Source of the DNA: an uncultured Pelagibacteraceae bacterium
GTDB lineage: Bacteria > Pseudomonadota > Alphaproteobacteria > Pelagibacterales > Pelagibacteraceae
DNA: 54,595 nucleotides
Assembly: GCA_902574525.1 (NCBI GenBank)
Contig: CACGNQ010000006.1
Span: 1 to 54,595, forward strand
Reading direction: 5' to 3'
This document shows, in pieces, positions 1 through 9,080 of this stretch. The notes under the pieces were generated by a model. The model ran no database searches. It was not told the origin of the DNA and worked only from the letters and a program-made list of their open reading frames with translations. The position numbers were made by a program, and so were the translations under genes. Every line of letters begins with the position of its first letter. The stretch's first letter is position 1.

Positions 1-2563
1 CTGATTGATATTTTATCTCTACATCAACTTTGTCTGAAGGGTTTACTCCATTTTCAATTTTTAAAATAGAAATTAATTCTGATCCCATCAAATTTAGTTT
101 TTTTCGATCAACACCATTAATGAATTGCAACGGTAATATTCCCATACCTATAAGATTAGATCTATGAATTCTTTCAAAACTTTCTGCTATAACAGCTTTT
201 ATACCTAAAAGTTTAGTTCCTTTTGCTGCCCAGTCTCTAGAAGAACCTGTGCCATATTCTTTGCCTCCAATTACTATTAGATCTGTACCTCGTTTTTTAT
301 ATTCTACAACCGCATCATATACCGGCATAACTTTACCTTCAGGAAAAAGTTTTGTAAAACCACCCTCTGTTTCAGGAGCCATTTCATTTCTAATTCTTAT
401 ATTTGCAAAAGTTCCTCTCATCATAACTTCATGATTGCCTCTTCTAGAACCGTATGAATTATAATCTTTTGGTAAAACCTGATGTTTCATAAAATATTCT
501 CCTGTTGGACTATCTTTTTGGATAGATCCTGCAGGAGAAATATGATCAGTGGTAACCATGTCCCCTAAAATTAATAATGGTCGAGCATCTTTGATCTCTT
601 TAAATCCTTCAGGTTTTTCTGATAACGAGTCAAAGAAAGGCGGTCTTTTAACATAAGTAGAACTTTCATCCCAATTATAAATACTACTTTTTTCAGTTTT
701 AATTTTTTGCCATTGAGCTGGGCCTAAAGAAACATTCGAATATCTTTTTATAAACATATCTGGATTTAGTGATTTACTTAAAGTCTCCTCTATTTCTTTA
801 TTAGTAGGCCAAATATCTTTAAGATAAATATCTTTTCCATCATTATTTTTACCTAAAGGATCTTTGATCAAATCAACCTCCATATGTCCTGCTAAAGCAT
901 AAGCAACTACTAAAGGAGGTGATGCTAAATAATTTGCTTTAATATGTGGTGATATCCTACCCTCAAAATTTCTATTTCCTGACAATACTGAAACTGCATA
1001 AAGATTTTTATCTTCTATAGCCTTAACTATATTATCATCTAGAGGTCCGGAGTTTCCGATACATGTTGTACATCCATATCCCACTAAATTAAAACCAAGT
1101 GTATCTAAATAAGTATTCAATCCTGCTTTTTTTAAATAATCAGTCACTACTTGCGATCCTGGGGCTAATGAAGTTTTAACCCATGGTTTAGTTTTTAAAC
1201 CAAATTCGACCGCTTTTTTTGCAAGCAATCCTGCTCCAATTAAAACATTTGGATTTGATGTATTGGTACAAGAGGTTATTGCTGCAATTAAAATTGATCC
1301 ATCTTTGATTTCGAAATCAGTATGTTTAACTTGAGAATTATTTTTTTCATCTCTGCCAGTAGCATCTTTAAAGACTTTTTTAAAATTTGAAGATGCTTCA
1401 TTAAGCAAAACTTTATCTTGCGGTCTTTTTGGTCCAGAGATAGTTGGAACTACTTTTGACATATCAAGAGAAATTGTATCTGTAAAATCTATATCATTAC
1501 TTGCCCAAAGGCCCTGGGCTTTAGCATATTCCTTAACAATATTAACTTCTTTTTCATTTCTGCCAGAAAATTTTAAATATTTTAATGTTTCTTCATCTAT
1601 TGGAAAAAATCCACAGGTAGCACCATACTCAGGAGCCATGTTAGCTATTGTAGCTCGATCTGCGAGAGATAAATTTTTTAAACCATTTCCAAAAAACTCA
1701 ACAAACTTGCCTACCACTCCTTTATCTCTTAGCATTTTTACTACTGTTAGAACTAAATCAGTTGCGGTTGTTCCTTCAGGTAATTTATTTTTTACCTCAA
1801 AACCAATTACCTCTGGAATTAGCATTGAGATCGGCTGTCCAAGCATGCCTGCTTCAGCTTCAATACCACCTACTCCCCATCCAAGAACTGATAATCCATT
1901 TACCATAGTTGTATGACTGTCTGTTCCAACTAATGTATCTGGAAATAGATAATCATCATTCTCAAAACTTTCTCTCCAAACTACTTTCGATAAATATTCT
2001 AGATTTACCTGGTGACAAATTCCAGTACCAGGAGGGACAATTCTAAAATTATTAAAAGCTTGCTGGCCCCATTTTAAAAATGAGTATCTTTCACCATTTC
2101 TCTCGAATTCGATATCCACATTTTTTTCAAATGAATCTGCTTTAGCAGATTTATCTACTTGGACTGAGTGATCTATAACTAGGTCGACTGAAGATAAAGG
2201 ATTAATTTTTTTAGGATCTTTGTTTTTTTCTTTTACTGCTTCTCTCATGGCAGCAAGGTCTGCAACTGCAGGTATTCCTGTGTAATCTTGTAATAAAACT
2301 CTAGCGGGTCTGTAAGCAATTTCTGTATTTGATTTTTTTTCTTTTAACCAATCTTTAACGGCTTCAATCTGATTTTGAGTGACTGTTAGATCATCTTGAT
2401 ATCTAAGTAAATTTTCCAGTAGAACTTTTAAAGATTTTGGGAGCCTGGATATACCTGACAATCCATTTTTTTCAGCTTCTGTTAGAGAGTAATATTTATA
2501 TTCTTTTGAATTTATATTTATAGATTTTAAAGCTTTATATGAATTTTTCTTTCCTGGTTTCAT
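1..2563 (-). CDS. acnA: Aconitate hydratase (AcnA), C-terminus cut by the left window edge
   Basis: Continuous reverse-strand frame from ATG at 2563 (MKPGKKNSYKALKSIN...) with aconitase hallmarks: PPGTGICHQVNLEYLS, DTLVGTDSHTTMVNGLSVLGWGVGGIEAEA, TSCTNTSNP, GCTTCIGNSGPL, GSSRDWAAKG. Missing from the ORF track because it runs off the edge. Confidence 0.97.
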   Translation of the reverse strand, partial: MKPGKKNSYKALKSININSKEYKYYSLTEAEKNGLSGISRLPKSLKVLLENLLRYQDDLTVTQNQIEAVKDWLKEKKSNTEIAYRPARVLLQDYTGIPAVADLAAMREAVKEKNKDPKKINPLSSVDLVIDHSVQVDKSAKADSFEKNVDIEFERNGERYSFLKWGQQAFNNFRIVPPGTGICHQVNLEYLSKVVWRESFENDDYLFPDTLVGTDSHTTMVNGLSVLGWGVGGIEAEAGMLGQPISMLIPEVIGFEVKNKLPEGTTATDLVLTVVKMLRDKGVVGKFVEFFGNGLKNLSLADRATIANMAPEYGATCGFFPIDEETLKYLKFSGRNEKEVNIVKEYAKAQGLWASNDIDFTDTISLDMSKVVPTISGPKRPQDKVLLNEASSNFKKVFKDATGRDEKNNSQVKHTDFEIKDGSILIAAITSCTNTSNPNVLIGAGLLAKKAVEFGLKTKPWVKTSLAPGSQVVTDYLKKAGLNTYLDTLGFNLVGYGCTTCIGNSGPLDDNIVKAIEDKNLYAVSVLSGNRNFEGRISPHIKANYLASPPLVVAYALAGHMEVDLIKDPLGKNNDGKDIYLKDIWPTNKEIEETLSKSLNPDMFIKRYSNVSLGPAQWQKIKTEKSSIYNWDESSTYVKRPPFFDSLSEKPEGFKEIKDARPLLILGDMVTTDHISPAGSIQKDSPTGEYFMKHQVLPKDYNSYGSRRGNHEVMMRGTFANIRIRNEMAPETEGGFTKLFPEGKVMPVYDAVVEYKKRGTDLIVIGGKEYGTGSSRDWAAKGTKLLGIKAVIAESFERIHRSNLIGMGILPLQFINGVDRKKLNLMGSELISILKIENGVNPSDKVDVEIKYQS

Positions 2564-2606
2564 AAATTATATCTTATAGATTATTTAGTCCTAATTATGT
2601 ATCAAA

Positions 2607-3197
2607 TTATAGATAAAAAGTTCCAATACAAGCCATTAAAAGTGAAGCCATAACATAATTAAAGATCTTAATAAATTTCTCATTTGTCGCAAATCTTCTA
2701 AAAAATTTACCAACAAACGTCCAAAAAGTGATGCTAATAAGTGCGCAAACAAATGATACCAAGATGACCCAAAATGAATAATTAATAAAATTATTTCCAC
2801 TCTCTACATAAGTAGATACAATAATAATTCCAACAATGACACCTTTTGGATTCAAAAACTGAAAAAAAAATGTATCAAAAAACTTCACTGGATTTTCATT
2901 TTTTTTTTCTTTCTGGTTTTTAGAAAACGCAATTTTATAAGCCAAATAAACAAGAAAAACTGATCCAGAAATTTTTAATATTTCTTGTATCAAAGGATAA
3001 ATTTTGAAAATATTGATTAAACCAAAGTTAAGCACACACACCATTGTGGTAAAACCAAAAATTACTCCCAGCATGTGTGGAAATGTTTTTGCTACACCAA
3101 AGTTAAATCCAGAATACGATGCAACAATATTATTAGGACCTGGTGAACAACTTGTACCAAGCATAAATAAAGATAATGACAATATTTCTGGATGCAT
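2607..3197 (-). CDS. LysE/RhtB family amino-acid exporter
   Basis: 196 aa multi-TM protein with an N-terminal TSCSPGPNN motif typical of LysE/RhtB. Confidence 0.88.
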   Translation of the reverse strand: MHPEILSLSLFMLGTSCSPGPNNIVASYSGFNFGVAKTFPHMLGVIFGFTTMVCVLNFGLINIFKIYPLIQEILKISGSVFLVYLAYKIAFSKNQKEKKNENPVKFFDTFFFQFLNPKGVIVGIIIVSTYVESGNNFINYSFWVILVSFVCALISITFWTFVGKFFRRFATNEKFIKIFNYVMASLLMACIGTFYL

Positions 3198-3200
3198 ATA

Positions 3201-3542
3201 TTATGCTATTGGCAATCCATTATCAGCTTTTTGAGAAGGATGAACTAATGTTACTTTACCTTCACTATCTATAGATCCAAGAATTAATACTTGAGAAACA
3301 ACACCTGCAATATTTTTCTCAGGGAAATTACATACCCCTATTACTTGTTTTCCAACTAAATTATCCTTGTTATAAAAATGAGTTATTTGTGCAGAAGATT
3401 GTTTAATTCCTACCTCACTTCCAAAATCAACCTTTAATACTAACGAAGGTTTTCTAGCTTTTTCATTTTTTTCCACAGATATAACAGTCCCTAAACGAAT
3501 ATCTATCTTTTCAAAATCTTTGTAGGTTATTTGTTCTTTCAT
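3201..3542 (-). CDS. csaA: CsaA-like tRNA-binding-domain protein
   Basis: 113 aa; DIRLGTVISVEKNEKARKPSLVLKVDFG...IKQSSAQIT...VCNFPEKNIAGVVSQVLILG matches the CsaA/EMAP tRNA-binding fold. Confidence 0.88.
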   Translation of the reverse strand: MKEQITYKDFEKIDIRLGTVISVEKNEKARKPSLVLKVDFGSEVGIKQSSAQITHFYNKDNLVGKQVIGVCNFPEKNIAGVVSQVLILGSIDSEGKVTLVHPSQKADNGLPIA

Positions 3543-3564
3543 AATAATAATATATAATTAATTT

Positions 3565-4746
3565 GTGCAGAAAATAGACAACATATTATTTGAAAAATCA
3601 ATAAAGATTCTTAAAGATCTTATATCTTTTAAAACAATTTCGGGGGAAAACAATTCCTCTTTGATAAACTATTGTGAAGATATTCTTACAAAATGCGGTG
3701 CTTCTTCTTTTAAAGTTTTTGATGAAGAAAAAAAAAGAGTAAACCTTTTTGCAACTTTAAAAGCAAAAAAACCTAATGGTCTTGAATCAATTATTTTGTC
3801 AGGCCACACGGATGTAGTACCAGTATCTAAAGGTTGGTCTACAGATCCTTTTGTTGCAGAAATTAAAGAAGATAAATTATACGGTAGAGGGTCTTGTGAT
3901 ATGAAAGGTTTTCTAGCATGTTCCTTGGCTTTTGCTGAAATATTTTCACAATCAAACCTCTCAAGAGATATACATTTTTCTCTTACCTTTGACGAAGAGA
4001 CAGCTTGTATTGGGGCACCTTTATTAATCGAAGAACTAAAAAAAAGAAAAATTACAAATGGCATCTGTATCGTTGGTGAACCGACAAAAATGAGAATTAT
4101 AGACTCTCATAAAGCGTGTTATGAATATACAACTTTCTTTGAAGGTCTTGCTGGTCATAGTTCTAAACCAGATGAAGGTGTTAATGCGGCGGAGTATGCA
4201 TCAAAATATGTTAATAAACTAATGTCATTAAGAAATGAATTAATGAATAGAGAACCTAAAAACTCAATATTTACTCCACCTTACTCAACATTATCAATCG
4301 GTGGAATTTTTGGTGGAATAGCCCACAACGTTATAGCAGATAAATGTCATGTTAATTGGGAAACAAGACCTATTAATAAAGAAGATGGCGTATATTTAAA
4401 TAATGAAATTGATAAATATGCAAACGAACTTTTAGCTGAGATGAAAAAAAAATATCCAAATGCGGCAATTAAAAAAAAGATAATTGGAGAAATAATTGGA
4501 TTTAACAGAGTAACAAACTCAAAAGCCTGCGAGTTTGTTTCTAGCATTACTGGTGATAATGAGCGAGAAGTTGTATCTTTTGGAACAGAGGCTGGATTAT
4601 TTCAAGAAATTGGAATCAGTACGGTTGTTTGTGGACCAGGATCGATTGAGCAAGCACATAAAATAGATGAATTTATAGAGTTAAGTGAAATAAAAGAATG
4701 TTTATCTTTTTTAGAAGGAGTTAAAAATAAATCTGTAGCAAATTAA
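3565..4746 (+). CDS. argE: Acetylornithine deacetylase-like M20 peptidase (GTG start)
   Basis: SGHTDVVPV, YGRGSCDMKGF, EPTKM, GTEAGLFQ motifs of M20/ArgE; first codon GTG. Confidence 0.85.
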   Translation: MQKIDNILFEKSIKILKDLISFKTISGENNSSLINYCEDILTKCGASSFKVFDEEKKRVNLFATLKAKKPNGLESIILSGHTDVVPVSKGWSTDPFVAEIKEDKLYGRGSCDMKGFLACSLAFAEIFSQSNLSRDIHFSLTFDEETACIGAPLLIEELKKRKITNGICIVGEPTKMRIIDSHKACYEYTTFFEGLAGHSSKPDEGVNAAEYASKYVNKLMSLRNELMNREPKNSIFTPPYSTLSIGGIFGGIAHNVIADKCHVNWETRPINKEDGVYLNNEIDKYANELLAEMKKKYPNAAIKKKIIGEIIGFNRVTNSKACEFVSSITGDNEREVVSFGTEAGLFQEIGISTVVCGPGSIEQAHKIDEFIELSEIKECLSFLEGVKNKSVAN

Positions 4747-6176
4747 CTCCAACCTCCAACAGATTTGACTTCTAAAAATTCTAAAAGACCATCTTTACCT
4801 GCTTCTCTACCAATACCTGAATGTTTGAAACCTCCAAATGGTGCATCAACTGCAATTCCTGCCCCATTAACATCAACCATTCCTGATCTAAGTTTTCTTG
4901 CAACTCTATGTATTTTATTTTGGTCCTGGGTTTGGATATAGTTTGTCAAACCGTACGTTGTATCATTTGCTATTGAAATTGCCTCCTCTTCACTCTCGAA
5001 AGGTATAACTGATAAAACAGGTCCAAATATTTCTGTTTGAGCAATTTCCATTTTGTTATTCACATCCGCAAAAACTGTTGGTTTTACATAATAACCTTTT
5101 GTCAAACCATCAGGTTTACCAAGGCCTCCAGCAACTAAATTTGCTCCTTCATCTATTCCTTTTTTTATTAATCCTTGAATTTTATTATACTGAGTTTCAG
5201 ATATTACTGGTCCAATATGATCGCCTTCTTTAGTTGGGTCATCAACTTTAAAATCATTTGCGAATTTTATTAGTTTATCTACCGTTTCTTTATAAATTGA
5301 CTTTTCTACTAACATTCTTGTAGGAGCATTGCATGACTGTCCTGAATTTCTAAAACACCTGGTAGCTCCTCTTTCAACAGCATCCTGATCTGCATCTTTA
5401 AAAATAATATTCGCTCCCTTACCACCTAATTCAAGGCTTACCCTTTTAAAATCATTTGCAGCATTCTTTGATATTAAAGCACCTGCTCTAGTTGAGCCTG
5501 TAAAAGAAACCATATTTACATCTGGATGGCCAGTTAACGCATTACCTGTTGTTTCTCCATCTCCATTTACTAAATTAAACACACCAGGGGGAAATTTAGT
5601 TTCATCAATAATTTCAGCGAGTATCATGGAAGATAATGGAGCCAGCTCTGATGGTTTTAAAATCATTGTACAACCAGCTGATAATGCTGGCATAACTTTT
5701 AAACAGACTTGATTCATTGGCCAATTCCAAGGTGTTATTAAAGCGCAAACTCCTTTTGGCTCATAAATTAATCTTTGATTAGGAGCGTGTTCACCTAATG
5801 GTTTTTCAAATTCAAATTCTTTTAGGTATCTTATAAAAGATTTCATATGACTTGCGCCAGTACCAGCCTGAAGTTTTGTAGCAAAATCTTTTGGGGCTCC
5901 CATCTCAATAGTTATAGCATTAGCGAAATCTGCCCATCTTTTCTTATAATTGGCATAAAGTGTTTCGAGAAGTTTTAATCTTTCTTCTTTAGAAGTAAAT
6001 GCCCAACTTTCAAATGCTTTTTTAGCAGCTTGAACTGCTGCATCTACATCATCTTTACCGCCTATTGAAATTACAGCACAGTTTTCTTCAGTAGATGGAT
6101 TAATTACAAAACAATCTCTTTCTTTTACAGGATCAATCCATTTACCATTAATGTAGAATTTTTTTTTATCTTGCAT
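4743..6176 (-). CDS. NAD(P)-dependent aldehyde dehydrogenase
   Basis: 477 aa; ITPWNWPMNQ, VSFTGSTRAG, LELGGKGANIIF, NSGQSCNAPTR, EIFGPVLSV: ALDH superfamily. Confidence 0.95.
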   Translation of the reverse strand: MQDKKKFYINGKWIDPVKERDCFVINPSTEENCAVISIGGKDDVDAAVQAAKKAFESWAFTSKEERLKLLETLYANYKKRWADFANAITIEMGAPKDFATKLQAGTGASHMKSFIRYLKEFEFEKPLGEHAPNQRLIYEPKGVCALITPWNWPMNQVCLKVMPALSAGCTMILKPSELAPLSSMILAEIIDETKFPPGVFNLVNGDGETTGNALTGHPDVNMVSFTGSTRAGALISKNAANDFKRVSLELGGKGANIIFKDADQDAVERGATRCFRNSGQSCNAPTRMLVEKSIYKETVDKLIKFANDFKVDDPTKEGDHIGPVISETQYNKIQGLIKKGIDEGANLVAGGLGKPDGLTKGYYVKPTVFADVNNKMEIAQTEIFGPVLSVIPFESEEEAISIANDTTYGLTNYIQTQDQNKIHRVARKLRSGMVDVNGAGIAVDAPFGGFKHSGIGREAGKDGLLEFLEVKSVGGWS

Positions 6177-6190
6177 ATTTAAAAATTATC

Positions 6191-7150
6191 CTATCTTTTT
6201 ACTTTTGCAAACAAGTTTGTAAGTTCATATACAATTGTGGCTGCGGCTAATGAAGTTACTTCCGCATGATCATATGCAGGTGCAACTTCCACTACATCTG
6301 CAGATATGATATTCATACCTGATAAACCTCTTATAACATTTACCATTTCTCTTGATGTCATACCTGCAATTTCAGGTGTACCAGTTCCAGGTGCATATGC
6401 TGGATCTAAAACATCAATATCAATAGATAAATATAAAGGGTTATTGCCTACTCTCTTTCTTATCCTATCAACAATTTTATCAATACCTTGCGATTGAAAC
6501 TCATCGCAATGAATAATTTTAAAACCAAAACTTTCATCATTTTTTAAGTCCTCTCTACTATAAAGTGGACCCCTAATACCTACATGCATGGATGCATCGT
6601 CTAAAAATAAATTTTCTTCTCTTGCTCGTCTAAAAGGTGTTCCATGAGTATATGGAGCTCCAAAATAAGTATCCCAAGTATCAAGATGCGCATCAAAATG
6701 TACAAGAGCTACTGGACCTTTGTTAAATTTATTCATCGCTCGAAGCAAAGGAAAGGCAATTGTATGATCTCCGCCAAGACTTATAATACCTTTAGTTTTT
6801 TTAAGTAAATCTAAAGCTCCTATTTCAATTTGTTTAATTGCTTCATTAATATTAAAAGGATTACAAGTAATATCACCAGCATCTGCAACTTGTTGTACTT
6901 TAAATGGTTCAACATCGTAATTTGGATGGTAATTTGTTCTTAAATGTCTAGATGCTTGTCTAATACTTTGAGGGCCAAATCTAGCACCAGGCCTGTAACT
7001 AGTGCCAGCATCAAAAGGTATTCCTACTATCGCGATGTCACAATTTTCAACATCTCTTAATTCAGGGAGTCTAGCAAAAGTATTTGGACCTGCAAATCTT
7101 GGAACCTTTGTTCCACTTATAGGCTGTATAGGATCTTTTTTTTTAATCAT
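6191..7150 (-). CDS. speB: Agmatinase/guanidinobutyrase-type ureohydrolase
   Basis: GGDHTIAFP, HFDAHLDTWD, SIDIDVLDPAYAPGTGTPE Mn-binding motifs of ureohydrolases; exact substrate not determinable. Confidence 0.9.
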   Translation of the reverse strand: MIKKKDPIQPISGTKVPRFAGPNTFARLPELRDVENCDIAIVGIPFDAGTSYRPGARFGPQSIRQASRHLRTNYHPNYDVEPFKVQQVADAGDITCNPFNINEAIKQIEIGALDLLKKTKGIISLGGDHTIAFPLLRAMNKFNKGPVALVHFDAHLDTWDTYFGAPYTHGTPFRRAREENLFLDDASMHVGIRGPLYSREDLKNDESFGFKIIHCDEFQSQGIDKIVDRIRKRVGNNPLYLSIDIDVLDPAYAPGTGTPEIAGMTSREMVNVIRGLSGMNIISADVVEVAPAYDHAEVTSLAAATIVYELTNLFAKVKR

Positions 7151-7212
7151 TTGTTTTATAAATTTAAATGTACCACAACTAAATTAAATCGAATATCATT
7201 TATATTTTTAAA

Positions 7213-7944
7213 ATGCGATTTCTTTTAATTATTTTTATATTTTTCTCTTGCTATTCCACACTATATGCAAATGAAATATTTAATTTGTTAAAAATTCCCA
7301 ATTTGGAAGTTTTAGATCTAAATAGCAAAAATAAAATTAAGTATTTTAATACAAAAGAAAATTTTATTATTGGAGCTACTCAAAATATAGTGTGTGATAG
7401 AGTAGGAAAAAATAATCTTAACAATAAGTACAAGATAGTAAAAAAAAACTTAGATATTTATAGTTATGAATTCCTTAAAAAAAATAATCTCCGATTTGTA
7501 GTTTTGTGCGAAAATTTATCAATATCAGGCATTCAAACAGCTGGCATACCGGATAAACAAAAAAGAACATTAATTTTGGATATAAATTTTAATCCAAAGT
7601 ATTTTGAAAGGGTAATTCATCATGAAGTTTTTCACATGATATATGACAGTAATCCTGATTTATTTGATGAAAAGATTTGGAGAAATTTTAATTATGCATC
7701 ATTTGAATATGCAGGATGTTCAACTTGCTCAGATAACGTTGGTTTGGATGTACTTAAAAAGGGTGATGGATTTATTACCGAATATTCAAAAACAATACCT
7801 TCAGAGGATATGGCTGAAATTTATAGTTTTATTATCAAAAAAGATAACACTTTAATAAAATTATCTGAAAAGGATAAAATACTAAAAAAAAAAATAAACT
7901 TTATAAAAAGTTCAATAAGAAAAATAGATGAAACAATATTGTAA
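7213..7944 (+). CDS. Secreted zincin-like protein (putative metallopeptidase)
   Basis: N-terminal signal peptide (MRFLLIIFIFFSCYSTLYAN), HHEVFHMIY (HExxH) and downstream EDMAEIYSF. Confidence 0.6.
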   Translation: MRFLLIIFIFFSCYSTLYANEIFNLLKIPNLEVLDLNSKNKIKYFNTKENFIIGATQNIVCDRVGKNNLNNKYKIVKKNLDIYSYEFLKKNNLRFVVLCENLSISGIQTAGIPDKQKRTLILDINFNPKYFERVIHHEVFHMIYDSNPDLFDEKIWRNFNYASFEYAGCSTCSDNVGLDVLKKGDGFITEYSKTIPSEDMAEIYSFIIKKDNTLIKLSEKDKILKKKINFIKSSIRKIDETIL

Positions 7945-8589
7945 ATGATAAAAAAAATAAAAGCCTCAAAATCAGAAAAAATTTTGCTATTTTTTTTAAT
8001 TTTTTTAGCAATTTTCTCTTTTAGTTTTTTTTTTTTAATAAAAAATAAATGCCTTTTTATTGATAATATAAATTTAGAAAAGGAAAATTTCGAGAAAAGA
8101 GAAAATATCGTTTTAATGGAAGTTGAATGTGGAATTGTTGTAATAGAATTATATCCTAAAATTTCTCCACAGTCTGTTGAGAGATTTAAATTTTTAATTA
8201 ACAAAGGTCTGTATGACAATTCAGCCTTTTACAAAGTTATAGAAGATACATTGGTACAGGCGGGGGACCTTGAGTATGGAAATATTAATAGTATAAATTA
8301 TTTTAAAGTTGGGAGTGGCAGCTCAGGATTAGGAAATTTAAAATCAGAAATAGATGAAAATTTTAATTTTACTCAAGGTTCAGTTGCAATGGCTAGAGGG
8401 GATAATTTTAATTCAGAGGACAGCGAATTTTTTATAACTCTTAAAGATATCCCAATATACAAAGGTGAATATACTCCGCTAGGAAAAGTAATACTTGGAT
8501 TAGATTCTTTAAAAAAAATTAAAACTGGTAACAAGTCAAACTATGTTCTTAGACCTGATTTTATAATATCGTTAAAATTAATTGATTAG
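7945..8589 (+). CDS. Membrane-anchored cyclophilin-type peptidyl-prolyl isomerase
   Basis: N-terminal TM followed by IELYPKISPQSVERFKFLINKGLYDNSAFYKVI...GSVAMARGDNFNSEDSEFFITLKD (cyclophilin core). Confidence 0.85.
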   Translation: MIKKIKASKSEKILLFFLIFLAIFSFSFFFLIKNKCLFIDNINLEKENFEKRENIVLMEVECGIVVIELYPKISPQSVERFKFLINKGLYDNSAFYKVIEDTLVQAGDLEYGNINSINYFKVGSGSSGLGNLKSEIDENFNFTQGSVAMARGDNFNSEDSEFFITLKDIPIYKGEYTPLGKVILGLDSLKKIKTGNKSNYVLRPDFIISLKLID

Positions 8590-8711
8590 CCTTTAAAACT
8601 TGAGTTTTTATAACTCTATATTTTGCCATCGAGCATTAACTTAAATTCATTCTAAAATGATTAAATTGCATAGCTCAAAATCTATATGAGCATTAGTTAT
8701 TAATAGTAAAA

Positions 8712-8729
8712 AAAATACTATCGTATTTT
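8712..8729. promoter_or_regulatory. 7-bp inverted repeat upstream of the MarR-like gene
   Basis: AAAATAC-TATC-GTATTTT, perfect 7-bp arms, 19 bp before the ATG at 8748. Confidence 0.35.
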
Positions 8730-8747
8730 AGTAATAAATTTTAACAT

Positions 8748-9080
8748 ATGAAAAACAAATTCATTAAAATAGCTTCTGATTTAGTAAGTCACGTGCATGA
8801 TACCGGTGTTTTGTCATTTGTTTTTAAAACAAAAGTACATTTTATAATAATTTGTTACATTTATGGGTACGACAAGATTACTTTTGAAAATTTGTGTAAA
8901 ATAACTCAATCAACAGTCAGTAGAACGACCATACAAACAATTTTATTAGAGGGTGTTAAGTTGGGGTACTTAAAAAAATTTATAGATAAAAAAGATAAAA
9001 GGAAAAAGTATTACTCTTGTGAAGCCCTTAGTCCAGCACTTGAAAAGTGGCATAACCAACAACAAAAAATATTTAATTAA
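8748..9080 (+). CDS. MarR-like winged-helix protein
   Basis: 110 aa with HTH-like ITFENLCKITQSTVSRTTIQTILLEGVKLGYLKKFIDKKDKRKKYYSCEALS, the wing pattern of MarR-type regulators. Confidence 0.6.
   Translation: MKNKFIKIASDLVSHVHDTGVLSFVFKTKVHFIIICYIYGYDKITFENLCKITQSTVSRTTIQTILLEGVKLGYLKKFIDKKDKRKKYYSCEALSPALEKWHNQQQKIFN

Noticed and set aside
249-1916. ORFs 249..434 and 1638..1916 on the + strand
   Set aside because: Antisense to the clearly coding aconitase frame; composition is that of a reverse-complemented gene.
3669-4547. Minus-strand ORFs 3669..4064 and 4347..4547
   Set aside because: Antisense shadows of the argE-like gene with no recognisable domain.
7643-8219. ORFs 7643..7855 (+) and 7821..8219 (-)
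   Set aside because: Overlap the zincin-like and cyclophilin genes out of frame; low-complexity K/I/F/S content.
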